Shown: positions 53,742 through 62,021, counted from the first letter of the stretch. The stretch: DNA of 62,021 bases from Phenylobacterium sp. (GCF_013822795.1 NZ_PNLB01000026.1:1-62021), one strand, 5' to 3'. A program made the numbers and translations. Notes: a model not told the origin generated them from the sequence alone.

Positions 53742-54566
53742 TTGGATCTTGCAGTTGAGCTGATACACGCGACCGTCCAGTTGGAGCAGCCGTTGGGCGA
53801 TGGAACGCGCACGGTGGGCACCGGGTTCCTCATCGCTGAGACCGGGCCGGACGGCGCCCCGCGCACGGTGCTGGTGACCGCCAATCACGTGCTGGCCAAA
53901 ATGCCGGGCGCCGAGGCGCGGATCGGCTATCGCATCTCCAATCCCGACGGCAGCTGGAGCTATTCGCCCCAGACGCTGAAGATCAGGGACGCCAACGGCG
54001 CGCAGCTGTGGACCAAGCATCCTTCGCGCGACGTCGCGGCGATCTCGATCACCGCGCCGGAAGCCTTCGCTAAGTCCGCTATTCCGATGCAGTGGTTGGC
54101 TGGCGACGACACCTTCCAGTCGAACCACATCGGGGCTGGCGACGAGATGATGGCCCTGGGCTTCCCGCGCGGGTTGGCGGCGAACCAGGCCGGCTTCCCG
54201 ATCCTGCGATCGGGGCGCGTCGCCTCGTTCCCGGTGGCGCCGGCCCAGGTGTTCCCGACGTTCCTGCTCGACTTCACGGTGTTCCCGGGCAACTCGGGCG
54301 GCCCGGTCTTCATGTCGCAGGCGGCTCATCGCCGGGTCGGCGGCGCCGACGCGGGGCAGGATGTCCAGTTCATCGCCGGCCTGCTGACCCAACAGGTCGA
54401 GCTGAACAACGAGCGGCTGGAGATCGGCATCGTCACCCACGCCAAGTTCATCCGTGAGACGATGGCGCTGATGGACGACCCGCATGCGCCGATCACGATG
54501 GCGCGGTCCGAACCCATGACCGGAGCGCGCGCGGCCTCGGCCGAAGAAGCGGTCTCGCCGCAATGA
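53742..54566 (+). CDS. Trypsin-fold serine protease-like protein
   Basis: 274 residues with the chymotrypsin-fold catalytic triad: His in LVTANHVLAK near 49, Asp in PSRDVAAISI near 90, and Ser in FPGNSGGPVF near 187. No clear Sec signal peptide is seen in this start, and the sole possible starts are non-ATG: TTG 53742, in a GC-rich leader without an obvious ribosome binding site. It may be cytoplasmic or its start may be further upstream. There is no PDZ domain, unlike DegP. Similar to stand-alone trypsin-like proteins of unknown role. Confidence 0.82.
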   Translation: MDLAVELIHATVQLEQPLGDGTRTVGTGFLIAETGPDGAPRTVLVTANHVLAKMPGAEARIGYRISNPDGSWSYSPQTLKIRDANGAQLWTKHPSRDVAAISITAPEAFAKSAIPMQWLAGDDTFQSNHIGAGDEMMALGFPRGLAANQAGFPILRSGRVASFPVAPAQVFPTFLLDFTVFPGNSGGPVFMSQAAHRRVGGADAGQDVQFIAGLLTQQVELNNERLEIGIVTHAKFIRETMALMDDPHAPITMARSEPMTGARAASAEEAVSPQ

Positions 54567-54568
54567 AA

Positions 54569-54599
54569 AACGCCGCCCGTCATCGAGACGGGCGGCGTT
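54569..54599. terminator. Bidirectional terminator hairpin
   Basis: AACGCCGCCCGTC (54569-54581) pairs with GACGGGCGGCGTT (54587-54599). On the minus strand it is followed by TTTTTC, ending the MaoC gene; on the plus strand it lies 3 bases after the protease stop. Confidence 0.92.
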
Positions 54600-54627
54600 C
54601 TCACGTTCTGACGATTAGTCGGAGCGC

Positions 54628-55077
54628 TTAGGCGCCGTAGACCACCGAGATGGTCTCGGCGATGCAGGCGGGCTTGGTCTCGCCTTCGATCTCGATCGTG
54701 CACTCGTTCTTCAGCTGCATGCCGCCGGCCTTCGGCTCGGCGCCGATCAGCTTTTGGCGCATGCGCACGCGCTTGCCGACGCGGACCATGTTGATGAAGC
54801 GGACCTTATCCGAGCCGTAGTTGATGCCGCGGGTCACGCCCTTGATCGGCAGCATGCCGGCGCCCAGGAACGGGATCAGCGACAGGGTCAGATAGCCGTG
54901 GGCGATCGGGCCGCCGATTTCTTTGGTCGCGCGCTCGACGTCGACGTGGATCCATTGATGGTCGCCGGTGGCTTCGGCGAATTGGTTGACTCGTTCCTGG
55001 GTGATTTCCACCCAATCCGAAACGCCGACTTCCTGACCGACCAGGCCGGCCAGATCCTTGAACTCCACCGGGTTCAT
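54628..55077 (-). CDS. MaoC-family (R)-specific enoyl-CoA hydratase
   Basis: 149-residue hot-dog fold hydratase. The catalytic Asp/His motif FAEATGDHQWIHVD is near residue 35 and GGPIAHGYLTLSLIPF follows. It hydrates enoyl-CoA to (R)-3-hydroxyacyl-CoA, supplying PHA or beta-oxidation. ATG 55077 has GGGAG upstream; the longer frame is only antisense to proS. It is divergent from proS (102 bases between start codons). Confidence 0.93.
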   Translation of the reverse strand: MNPVEFKDLAGLVGQEVGVSDWVEITQERVNQFAEATGDHQWIHVDVERATKEIGGPIAHGYLTLSLIPFLGAGMLPIKGVTRGINYGSDKVRFINMVRVGKRVRMRQKLIGAEPKAGGMQLKNECTIEIEGETKPACIAETISVVYGA

Positions 55078-55179
55078 CGTTTGCTCCCAAATCAATTGAA
55101 ACAGATGTTCGAGGTCTAGCACCTGTCTGGGCGCTCGCAACGCCTTTACGCCGCCGCCAGGGACATTAAAGAGCGCCTT

Positions 55180-56739
55180 ATGCAACGAGCTCTCAGCGTC
55201 AGCCGGATGACCGGCAACAAGTCGACCTTCCCCGACTGGTACCAGGCGATCGTCCGCGAGGCGGACATGGCTGAATCCAGCCCGGTGCGCGGCTCCATGA
55301 TCATCAAGCCGTGGGGCTATGGCGTCTGGGAACGGATCCAGCAGACCATGGACCGTCGGATCAAGGAGATGGGCGTCGACAACGCCTACTTCCCGCTGTT
55401 CATCCCGCTTGGCTTCTTCGCCAAGGAAGCCGAGCACGTCGACGGCTTCGCCAAGGAAATGGCGGTGGTCACGCACCATCGGCTGAAGAGCATCGACGGT
55501 AAGCTGCAGCCTGATCCCGACGCCAAGCTGGAAGAGCCGCTGATCGTCCGTCCGACCTCGGAAACGATCATCGGCGACGCCTTCTCGCGTTGGGTGAAGA
55601 GCTATCGGGACCTGCCGCTGAAGATCAACCAGTGGGCCAACGTCGTCCGTTGGGAGATGCGCACGCGCCTGTTTCTGCGCACGTCGGAATTCCTCTGGCA
55701 GGAGGGCCATACCGCCCACGCCACGCGTGAGGACGCGCTGGCGTCGACCCTGCTGGCGCTGGAGATGTACCGGGAGTTCTCCGAGAACGTCCTGGCCATG
55801 CCGGTCGTCGCCGGTGAGAAGCCGGAGAACGAGCGCTTTCCCGGCGCCGACGCCACCTATTCGATCGAAGCCATGATGCAGGACGGTAAGGCCCTGCAGG
55901 CCGGCACCTCGCACTATCTGGGCACCAGCTTCTCGCGCGCGCAAAACATCCGCTACCAGAGCGACAGCGGCGAGATGGAGTTCTGCCACACCTCCAGCTG
56001 GGGCACCTCGACCCGCATGATCGGCGGCGTGATCATGACCCACGGCGACGACGATGGCCTGCGGCTGCCGCCGGCCATCGCGCCGCGCCAGATCGTCATC
56101 GTGCCGATGCTGCGCGGCAAGGAAGAGGACGCCCAGGTCCTGGCCTATGCCGAGGCGCTGGTGAAGGACCTGAACGCGCAGGTCGCGCTCGGCGAGCCGA
56201 TCCGCGCCCTCTTGGACACCAAGGACCAGAAGTCGAGCGACAAGCGCTGGAACTGGGTGCGCCGCGGCGCGCCGGTGATCGTCGAGCTTGGTCCGCGCGA
56301 TGCGGCTGGCGGCCAGGTCAGCTTCATGCGTCGCGATCGCCTGCGCGACGGCGACAAGGTGAAGTCCCAAGCCCTGGCCCGCGACGAGTTCGTCGCCCAG
56401 GCCCCGGCGCTGCTGGCCGAGATCCAGCAGTCGCTGTTCGACGAGGCCAAGGCCCGCCTCGACGCCAACATCCGCAGCGACCTGACCAGCTTCGAGCAGG
56501 TCGCCGAGTACTTCGGCCAGCTCTCGGACGAGGACGAAGAAACCTCGGCCTTCAAGGGCTGGGTGCGCGCGCCCTGGAGCCGCCCGACCGGCGCTGAGCT
56601 GGACAAGGTGGTCGAGCGCCTCAAGGCGCTGAAGCTGACCCTGCGCAACGCGCCGAGCCAGCAGCCTGACAGCTTCGGCCCCTGCGTCTTCACCGGCGAC
56701 CCGGGCGTCGAGGAAATCCTGATCGGCCGTTCGTACTAG
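55180..56739 (+). CDS. proS: Proline--tRNA ligase, archaeal/eukaryote-like ProS3 type
   Basis: 519 residues. Class II aminoacyl-tRNA synthetase attaching proline to tRNA-Pro. It has the compact ProRS-3 build: no INS editing domain, anticodon-binding domain (PRQIVIVPMLRGKEED) around residue 300, and a C-terminal domain ending in Tyr (EILIGRSY), as in archaeal-type enzymes. Motif 2 region RWEMRTRLFLRTSEFLWQEGHTAH is clear. The start could be ATG 55180 or the later ATG 55207. tRNA-Pro(CGG) lies 6.5 kb away. Confidence 0.97.
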   Translation: MQRALSVSRMTGNKSTFPDWYQAIVREADMAESSPVRGSMIIKPWGYGVWERIQQTMDRRIKEMGVDNAYFPLFIPLGFFAKEAEHVDGFAKEMAVVTHHRLKSIDGKLQPDPDAKLEEPLIVRPTSETIIGDAFSRWVKSYRDLPLKINQWANVVRWEMRTRLFLRTSEFLWQEGHTAHATREDALASTLLALEMYREFSENVLAMPVVAGEKPENERFPGADATYSIEAMMQDGKALQAGTSHYLGTSFSRAQNIRYQSDSGEMEFCHTSSWGTSTRMIGGVIMTHGDDDGLRLPPAIAPRQIVIVPMLRGKEEDAQVLAYAEALVKDLNAQVALGEPIRALLDTKDQKSSDKRWNWVRRGAPVIVELGPRDAAGGQVSFMRRDRLRDGDKVKSQALARDEFVAQAPALLAEIQQSLFDEAKARLDANIRSDLTSFEQVAEYFGQLSDEDEETSAFKGWVRAPWSRPTGAELDKVVERLKALKLTLRNAPSQQPDSFGPCVFTGDPGVEEILIGRSY

Positions 56740-56746
56740 GCGCGGA

Positions 56747-56778
56747 ATATCGGCGAGGCGACGTCGTCTCGCCGATAT
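56747..56778. terminator. Hairpin between proS and the toxin-immunity pair
   Basis: ATATCGGCGAG (56747-56757) pairs perfectly with CTCGCCGATAT (56768-56778). There is no T-run. It lies between convergent genes and can stop either. Confidence 0.6.
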
Positions 56779-56786
56779 CTCGACGC

Positions 56787-57275
56787 TCAGTAGGCCTCGA
56801 AGGTATCGGGTCCTAGAAGCTTGAAGATCTCTTCAACGCTGCTCGCGGCGCGCACCTGCGCCATCAGTGGAAGCAGGACCGTTTCGTGTTCATCGAAGAG
56901 GCAGTAGTCGCTTGGAAAGGCCTCCAGCGTCTCGCAGGCGCGAGCCTTCACCTCATCCAGAGACGCCTTTCCCAGCCGCTCTAGGCTGTACTCGATCCGG
57001 TACTGTGGGCCGGCCAGCATCGCCCCAATGAGCCAGGGAATGAAGGGGCGCGCCCGGCCTCTGTCATGGACAGCCACGACTCGGCAGCGAAGCCCGTCGC
57101 CGTCTATGAGTTCCATCCCCAGCGACTTGCCCTCGCGCCGCGTCAGCTTTCCGCAGGTCGTCAGCGACCTGCGATCGGGGAAGCCCCAAATCTCTCGGTC
57201 GGGCGTGAAGCCGATCACCGGGAAGTTGAAATCGACAAGATCGGACGTGACCGAGCTATCGGCGGACGAACTCAT
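56787..57275 (-). CDS. Probable immunity protein for the adjacent nuclease toxin
   Basis: 162-residue soluble protein. No signal peptide or membrane segment. It begins MSSSADSSVTSDLVDFNFP, and the middle has SLGMELIDGDGLRCRVVAVHD. I recognise no named immunity family with confidence (Imm26-like candidates could be compared). ATG 57275 overlaps the toxin gene's stop by 4 bases, the usual arrangement of a toxin followed by its antidote. Acidic and smaller than the toxin-plus-linker. G+C content looks lower than in neighbours, suggesting acquisition. Confidence 0.65.
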   Translation of the reverse strand: MSSSADSSVTSDLVDFNFPVIGFTPDREIWGFPDRRSLTTCGKLTRREGKSLGMELIDGDGLRCRVVAVHDRGRARPFIPWLIGAMLAGPQYRIEYSLERLGKASLDEVKARACETLEAFPSDYCLFDEHETVLLPLMAQVRAASSVEEIFKLLGPDTFEAY

Positions 57276-57916
57276 CTACGCGATGTCCCCCGCGGTTGAA
57301 GGAGGTTTTGTACGCTATCGGCCAGGTTTGCCGCCGCCGCCGTCGGCAGGGCTTTCTGCCAGTCGGTGGTGCCATACCAAGCGCGGCGAATGGGATCGTA
57401 TCGGGGCTGGCCCTTCCAGCTTCCCGTCAGGCGCCGATGCTGCTCGACCGGCAGGACCTTGAGGAGTGCGTAGTGATTGCGAGGATCCTGGGCGGTGCGG
57501 CTCAGGCCCTTCAAGGGAATGGTGTGATGGATCTCCTGCCCTTTGCCGGCCAAGCCCTTCCCTCGAATCTGCTTAGCTGCGGCGTTCGCCGAGACCGAGC
57601 CTTCCTTCATAATCTTGATGCCCTTGCTCGCGGCGCGGGCGCCTTTCGCCGCGATCCCGATCGGCAGGAGGTCCGCGACCGCCATCGCGCCGTTGAAGGC
57701 CGCGCCGGCATAATTCCCGTCTTGATAGTCGGCGACGGCCTCCCACGCGGGGCCGACTACGGGAATGAACGATTGCGCCAGATTGGGCCTGGCGATCTTC
57801 GTCGTTCCGGTCTCTGCTTCGTCGCGTCGCCTCCTGAGGGCGGCCATCTCTGCATCATAAAGTTCGCCCTCCGGGTCAGGTACGGAGCGCGGCTGCCCAT
57901 TCGGCATTGTCGCCAT
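57272..57916 (-). CDS. Free-standing HNH-like nuclease toxin with glycine-rich pre-toxin region
   Basis: 214 residues. Residues 41-100 (FIPVVGPAWEAVADYQDGNYAGAAFNGAMAV, then LPIGIAAKGARAASKG) resemble the hydrophobic, Gly/Ala-rich pre-toxin segment found before polymorphic toxin domains. Residues 126-190 carry an HNH-like nuclease pattern: EIHHTIPL (128-134), RNHYALLKVLP (146-156), EQHRRLTGSW (158-167). No signal peptide, RHS, LXG or PAAR part is present, so the delivery route is not encoded here. AGGA lies 8 bases before ATG 57916. It is followed by the overlapping probable immunity gene, so both should be one transcript. Confidence 0.75.
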   Translation of the reverse strand: MATMPNGQPRSVPDPEGELYDAEMAALRRRRDEAETGTTKIARPNLAQSFIPVVGPAWEAVADYQDGNYAGAAFNGAMAVADLLPIGIAAKGARAASKGIKIMKEGSVSANAAAKQIRGKGLAGKGQEIHHTIPLKGLSRTAQDPRNHYALLKVLPVEQHRRLTGSWKGQPRYDPIRRAWYGTTDWQKALPTAAAANLADSVQNLLQPRGTSRR

Positions 57917-57976
57917 TCAGGATTCCTGTCGATCTCAGCCTCGGCGGCGCGGCAGCGGCCGCGCCGTCCGAAGTCA

Positions 57977-58018
57977 CTATGCGAGAGTAAACTATCGCAT
58001 AGATTGCGAAATCATCAA
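57977..58018 (-). promoter_or_regulatory. Promoter with embedded inverted repeat upstream of toxin
   Basis: CTATGCGA (57977-57984) and TCGCATAG (57995-58002), a perfect inverted repeat with 10-base spacer, lie 61 bases before the toxin start in AT-rich DNA. On the minus strand TTGATG (58018-58013) and GATAGT (57996-57991) with a 16-base spacer look like -35 and -10; the repeat covers the -10. Confidence 0.5.
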
Positions 58019-58047
58019 GAACAAATAGTGAACAAATGGTTTTGCGG

Positions 58048-59586
58048 TCAGACGATGCGCGAGCCTTCCTTGCCCCAATAGGCGTCGCGGATCAGGCGCT
58101 TGTAGAGTTTGCCGGTCGGGTGGCGCGGCAGCTCCTGCATGAAGTCGATGACTCGCGGCGACTTCACGTGGCTGAGGTTGGCGCGGCAGAAGGCGGCGAG
58201 TTCGGCCTTCAGGTCTTCGCCCGCGGCGCTCCAGTCCATCGGTTGAATGACGGCGATGACCTGTTCGCCCATCTCCTCGTGCGGCCCGCCGACCACGGCG
58301 GCGTCGGCGACCTTGGGGTGGGTGATCAGCAGGTTCTCAAGTTCCTGCGGATAGATGTTCACGCCGCCGGAGATGATCATGAAGCTCTTGCGGTCGGTGA
58401 GGTACAGGAAGCCGTCCTCGTCGACCCAGCCCACGTCGCCGAGCGTGGTCCAGCCGTACTTGTTGGTGTTCTCGGCGATCTTCTCGGGCGCGTTGTGATA
58501 GCTCAGCGGCGTGCCGCCGCCGAAGTAGACCGTGCCTTCGGTGCGCGCGGGGACCTCCTCGCCGTCCTCGCCGACGATGTGAAGCTCGGCGGTCGTGGCC
58601 TTGCCGACCGACCCCTTGTGGGTCAGCCAGTCGTGCGGACCGATGTAGCAGAACCCGTTGCCCTCGCTGCCCGCGTAGTACTCGTGGATGACCGGCCCCC
58701 ACCAGGCCATCATCTGCTCCTTGACCGGGATCGGGCAGGGGGCGGCGGCGTGAACGGCCGAGCGCATCGAGGAGACGTCGTATTTGGCGCGCACCTCGGG
58801 GGGGAGCTTCAGCATCCGCACGAAGTGAGTGGGCACGAACTGGCCGACGTCGACCTTGTACTTCTCGATCAGGCCCAGAGCGTCTTCCGGATCGAATTTC
58901 TCCATCACCACGACCGTGCCGCCGAGGCGGTGGACGCTCATGCACCAGCGCAATGGCGCAGCGTGATAGAGCGGCGCGGGCGAGAGATAGACGCTGTCAT
59001 TCTGAAAGCCGAACAGCATCTGGGCCATCATGGCGAGCGGGTTGGGGGCGTCGATCGGCGCGCCGGTCAGCGGCGGCTTGATGCCCTTCGGGCGGCCGGT
59101 CGTGCCCGACGAATAGAGCATGTCGGTTCCGGCGCTCTCGTCAGCGATCGGCGTCGTCGGCTGGACGTCGCGGGCGGTCTCGAAGCTCTCGTAGGGCGCG
59201 CGCGGCTGACCGACCATGTAGAACTTCACGCCCGGCAGCAGCGGCGGCAGTTCATCCACGACCGAACCGACGCCGGCCGAGGTGATCAGCACCTTCGCCT
59301 CGCAGTCCTTCATGATGTACTCGACCTCGCCGGCCGTCAGCTTCGAGGAAATACAGGCGAAGTAGAGCCCGGCGCGCTGCGCGGCCCAGGCGATCTCGAA
59401 GAACCGCGGATGGTTCTCCATCAGGATGGCGATGACGTCGCCGGTCTTGAGGCCAAGGGAGCGGAAGAGCTGAGCGCCCTGGTTCGAGCGTTCGTCGAGC
59501 TGCTTGTAGGTCACGGTCTCGCCGGATCCGGCCATGACAAAGGCGGCGCGGTCGGGATGGGTCTGGGCGTGGCTGGCCGGATGCAT
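58048..59586 (-). CDS. Acyl-CoA synthetase (AMP-forming)
   Basis: 512-residue ANL-family ligase forming an acyl-CoA through an acyl-adenylate. Motifs: YSSGTTGRPKGIK near residue 160, YYAGSEGNG, the hinge GDVGWVDEDGFLYLTDRKSFM and the catalytic Lys in PRHPTGKLYKR. ATG 59586 has AAGGAAGAG upstream; the extra residues up to 59640 do not belong. The enoyl-CoA hydratase gene is divergent, 140 bases away. Substrate probably a long-chain or steroid-like acid, not proven. Confidence 0.94.
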   Translation of the reverse strand: MHPASHAQTHPDRAAFVMAGSGETVTYKQLDERSNQGAQLFRSLGLKTGDVIAILMENHPRFFEIAWAAQRAGLYFACISSKLTAGEVEYIMKDCEAKVLITSAGVGSVVDELPPLLPGVKFYMVGQPRAPYESFETARDVQPTTPIADESAGTDMLYSSGTTGRPKGIKPPLTGAPIDAPNPLAMMAQMLFGFQNDSVYLSPAPLYHAAPLRWCMSVHRLGGTVVVMEKFDPEDALGLIEKYKVDVGQFVPTHFVRMLKLPPEVRAKYDVSSMRSAVHAAAPCPIPVKEQMMAWWGPVIHEYYAGSEGNGFCYIGPHDWLTHKGSVGKATTAELHIVGEDGEEVPARTEGTVYFGGGTPLSYHNAPEKIAENTNKYGWTTLGDVGWVDEDGFLYLTDRKSFMIISGGVNIYPQELENLLITHPKVADAAVVGGPHEEMGEQVIAVIQPMDWSAAGEDLKAELAAFCRANLSHVKSPRVIDFMQELPRHPTGKLYKRLIRDAYWGKEGSRIV

Positions 59587-59726
59587 GAACTCTTCCTTGC
59601 GGCGGCCGGGCGCTCTTTGGCGTCTCGACCGTCCTCCCAAAGTTATCGTTGTTAAGGCGAGTATGCGGGCCTTGACGGACCGTCCGTCAAGCGGGGCGGA
59701 GTAGGCGAAATTTCAGGGAGGATCAG

Positions 59727-60611
59727 ATGGCCACGCACAGTTTCGAGACCCTCGGCTACGGCGTCGAGGATGGGGTGGCGACGATCACCCTGAACCGCCC
59801 GGAGAAGCTCAACGCCTTCAATACCCAGATGATGAAGGACCTGATCGCTGCGTTCGACGTGACCGACGGGGACGACGCGGTGAAGGCGGTGATCGTCACC
59901 GGCGCGGGCCGCGCCTTCTGCGCCGGCGCCGACCTGTCGGCCGGGGGCGAGACGTTCGACTACGACAAGCGCGGCGGCGAGGATCGGGCGGCTCGGACGC
60001 GCGAGGGCGTCCAGCGCGACGGCGGCGGCCTGGTCTCGCTGCGCATCTATGACAGCCTCAAGCCGGTGATCGGCGCGATCAACGGCCCGGCGGTCGGGGT
60101 GGGCGTCACCATGCAATTGCCGATGGACATCCGCCTGGCCTCGACCGACGCCCGGTTCGGCCTGGTGTTCGCGCGTCGTGGCCTGAACCCGGAGGCGGCC
60201 TCGTCCTGGTTCCTGCCGCGACTGGTCGGCGTCCAGACGGCGCTCGAGTGGTGCTACACCGGCCGGGTGTTTCCGGCGCAGGAAGCCTTCGACCGCGGCC
60301 TTGTGCGTTCGCTGCACGCCCCCGAGGAGTTGTTGCCCGCCGCCAAGGCGCTGGCTCGCGAGATCGTCGAGAACACCGCGCCGGTCTCGATCGCGCTGAC
60401 CCGCCAGCTGCTGTGGCGGATGGCCGGAGCCGCGCATCCGATGGAGGCGCATCGCGCCGACAGCCGCGGCATCCAGACCCGCGGCGCGATGGCCGACGCT
60501 CGCGAGGGGGTGATGTCGTTCCTGGAAAAGCGGCCGCCGTCGTTCCCGAACAAGGTCTCCAGCGACCTGCCGAACATCTGGGAGCACTGGTCGGCGCCGA
60601 CCTTCAAGTGA
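59727..60611 (+). CDS. Enoyl-CoA hydratase/isomerase (crotonase family)
   Basis: 294 residues. Oxyanion-hole residues in GAGRAFCAGADLS near 60 and INGPAVGVGVTM near 115, and a catalytic Glu in FARRGLNPEAASSWFLPRLVG near 155. Only one of the usual two active-site Glu positions is clear, so isomerase or hydratase remains open. SD GGGAGGA before ATG 59727. It runs divergent from the acyl-CoA synthetase, probably for the same fatty or aromatic acid pathway. Confidence 0.94.
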   Translation: MATHSFETLGYGVEDGVATITLNRPEKLNAFNTQMMKDLIAAFDVTDGDDAVKAVIVTGAGRAFCAGADLSAGGETFDYDKRGGEDRAARTREGVQRDGGGLVSLRIYDSLKPVIGAINGPAVGVGVTMQLPMDIRLASTDARFGLVFARRGLNPEAASSWFLPRLVGVQTALEWCYTGRVFPAQEAFDRGLVRSLHAPEELLPAAKALAREIVENTAPVSIALTRQLLWRMAGAAHPMEAHRADSRGIQTRGAMADAREGVMSFLEKRPPSFPNKVSSDLPNIWEHWSAPTFK

Positions 60612-60667
60612 ACACACGGTTAAGCGCGATGTGATTCGATGGCGGCAGGTAATCGCCTGGATCTCGC

Positions 60668-61882
60668 ATGAACATGCCGTCGCCGATGACCGAGCTCGAC
60701 GCCCCGCCCGCTTCGCGGGCGCGGGCGACCTTGCTCAAACGGCTGGCGGACATCGTCTGCCTGCCGATCTCGCGGATCAACGCCTTCGAACGGGCGATGA
60801 CCGCCGACCTGCTCGCCGACATGCTGCGCGAGGCCGAGCCCGCCGAGCGCAAGAAGGTGGCGCGCCGGATCGCCGGCTTGACCGAGATCCCCGCCACCCT
60901 CGCGCGGCTGCTGTTGCGCGACGAGGTCGACATCGCCGAGGAGCTGCTGCTCAACGCCGCCGCTCTGTCCGACGCCGATCTGCTCGATTGCGCGCGGCTG
61001 ATGAACCTTGAACACCGGCGACTGATCGCGCTGCGCCGCGGCGTCAGCGAAGTCGTCTGCGACGTGCTGATCGAGTTCGGCGAAGTGCTTGTGCTCGAGT
61101 GCCTTCTTAAGAACGACGAGGCCAAGTTTTCGACCGGGGGCGTCGAGGCGGTGGTGGCCCTGACCCGTGGCGACCCGCGGCTGACCACGATGCTGCTGCG
61201 CCGGCCCGAGTTGCGTCCGGCCCATGCCTATGTGCTGTTCTGGTGGGCCGACGCCGAGGCCCGCAGAGTGATCCTCCAGCGCTTCGCGGTGTCCCGCGAG
61301 GTGCTTCAGGATGCGACGAGCGACATCTTCGCGATGGCGGCGGCCGAGCATTGGCAGGACGCCCTGTCACGTAAGGCGCTGCAGTTCATCGAGCGCCGCC
61401 AGCGCAACCGCGCCGCCGTCGAGCGCAGTCCATACGACAATCTGGAGGCGGCGATCGCCGCCGCCGCGGCGGACGGTGTTACGCGCGAGGTGGCCGAGGA
61501 GATCTCGTACCTGGCGGGCCTCAAGCCGATGACCGGCGCGAAGATCTTCACCGACGCCGGCGGCGAGCCGTTGGCGATCCTCTGCAAGGCCACTGGATTG
61601 CCGAAGTCGGCGATCCGCGCCCTGTGGCGGGGGCTCAAGCGCGACGAGATCGAGGCCGACGGCGCGCCGTCTAGCGCTCTGGAGCGCGCGATACTGGTCT
61701 ACGACATGATCGCGGTCGATCGCGCCCAGACTGTGCTCAGGTATTGGAACTGGTCTCTGACCTCGGCGCTCACGCCAGCTCTGCTACGGGCGATCCGTGA
61801 TGGCGACGAAGACGGCTTTGACGAATACTCAGGCCCGCAGAAGGCCGCCATGCTGGCGTTCTCCAAGGACTTTGGGTGCTGA
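60668..61882 (+). CDS. DUF2336 domain-containing protein
   Basis: 404 residues, nearly all helical, with repeated RLLLRDEVDIAEELLLNAAALSDADLLDCARL-like units of the HEAT-like DUF2336 family, common in Caulobacterales. No catalytic motif. The C-terminal half (about 250-404) is less repetitive. Starts at ATG 60668, with no good ribosome binding site. A two-component or cell-envelope role has been suggested for some relatives; none can be assigned here. A strong hairpin follows. Confidence 0.9.
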   Translation: MNMPSPMTELDAPPASRARATLLKRLADIVCLPISRINAFERAMTADLLADMLREAEPAERKKVARRIAGLTEIPATLARLLLRDEVDIAEELLLNAAALSDADLLDCARLMNLEHRRLIALRRGVSEVVCDVLIEFGEVLVLECLLKNDEAKFSTGGVEAVVALTRGDPRLTTMLLRRPELRPAHAYVLFWWADAEARRVILQRFAVSREVLQDATSDIFAMAAAEHWQDALSRKALQFIERRQRNRAAVERSPYDNLEAAIAAAAADGVTREVAEEISYLAGLKPMTGAKIFTDAGGEPLAILCKATGLPKSAIRALWRGLKRDEIEADGAPSSALERAILVYDMIAVDRAQTVLRYWNWSLTSALTPALLRAIRDGDEDGFDEYSGPQKAAMLAFSKDFGC

Positions 61883-61885
61883 TCA

Positions 61886-61922
61886 CTACTGGTTGCGACG
61901 CATTGCCGCGTCGCAATAGTAG
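61886..61922 (+). terminator. Hairpin after the DUF2336 gene
   Basis: CTACT-GG-TTGCGACGC, loop ATTGCC, GCGTCGCAA-T-AGTAG. No T-run follows. It starts 3 bases after the stop codon. Confidence 0.6.
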
Positions 61923-62021
61923 GTATTGCACAACCGATTGGTGCATCGCAGCAGCTAGACTTAACGATGAACGTGTTCGTTGAAGAACAGCATCGTATTG
62001 TATGCTTGTGCTTCAGTTGGG
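61923..62021. other. AT-richer window end without a supported gene
   Basis: The last 99 bases have clearly lower G+C than the rest. ATG 61967 opens a frame (MNVFVEEQHRIV...) that continues past the window edge, but without a ribosome binding site. It cannot be called coding from this window. Confidence 0.3.

Noticed and set aside
61967..62021. Start of a new gene at the window end
   Set aside because: ATG 61967 has no ribosome binding site, and only 18 codons are visible.

Overview
The window is high-GC DNA (roughly two-thirds G+C by eye) with dense, mostly short-spaced genes. Four large TonB-dependent receptors, an alphaproteobacterial palindromic repeat (GAGCATTTTC...GAAAATGCTC), DUF2336, DUF6481 and short-chain response-regulator genes, and the general protein style point to an alphaproteobacterium of the Caulobacterales, most like Phenylobacterium or Caulobacter. 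The genus is an inference; no 16S gene is present. The content is mostly chromosomal and metabolic. No insertion sequence, prophage or CRISPR array was seen.

Layout. 1-4261: two TonB-dependent receptors on the minus strand, the first cut by the window edge. 4664-6446: queC-queE-queD, making the queuosine precursor preQ0. 6453-10351 (minus): quinone-reductase-like enzyme, small lipoprotein, receiver protein, aroC and a DnaJ-type protein. 10428-14207: pdxH coupled to an APH/P-loop kinase gene, a BaiN-like flavoprotein and a VOC protein. 14356-16604: an acyl-CoA synthetase whose reading frame ends at a possible -1 frameshift site leading into a membrane segment. 16856-18133: a cold-shock gene followed by four small proteins. 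18245-22292: DJ-1-like, MBL-fold, SDR plus TetR with two matching operators, and a sulfurtransferase/phosphatase-like protein. 22397-26451: oligopeptide ABC permeases and binding protein, interrupted by one antisense gene.

26669-38020: two more TonB receptors flank a double aspartyl-protease-like lipoprotein, SppA and a secreted amidohydrolase, which looks like a peptide or small-molecule scavenging region together with the Opp genes upstream. 38225-45861: small regulators (MarR, Lrp) and a TetR-controlled RND efflux operon (adaptor, pump, outer-membrane channel) with two matching operator sites around its promoter. 46019-48552: a secreted dipeptidase, an alanine-zipper lipoprotein and an L,D-transpeptidase-like protein. 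Then come tRNA-Pro(CGG) and tRNA-Gln(TTG), a LysR/cupin pair, GNAT, S9 oligopeptidase, peroxiredoxin, a trypsin-like protein, MaoC and proS. 56787-57916 is a small accessory island: a free-standing HNH-like toxin gene with a coupled, probable immunity gene. The window closes with acyl-CoA synthetase, enoyl-CoA hydratase and a DUF2336 protein.

The items I would look at first are the frameshift candidate at 16185-16242, the orphan toxin-immunity pair at 56787-58018, the two TetR operator pairs (21758-21807 and 39977-40033), and the QueD-like protein that lacks the usual catalytic cysteine.
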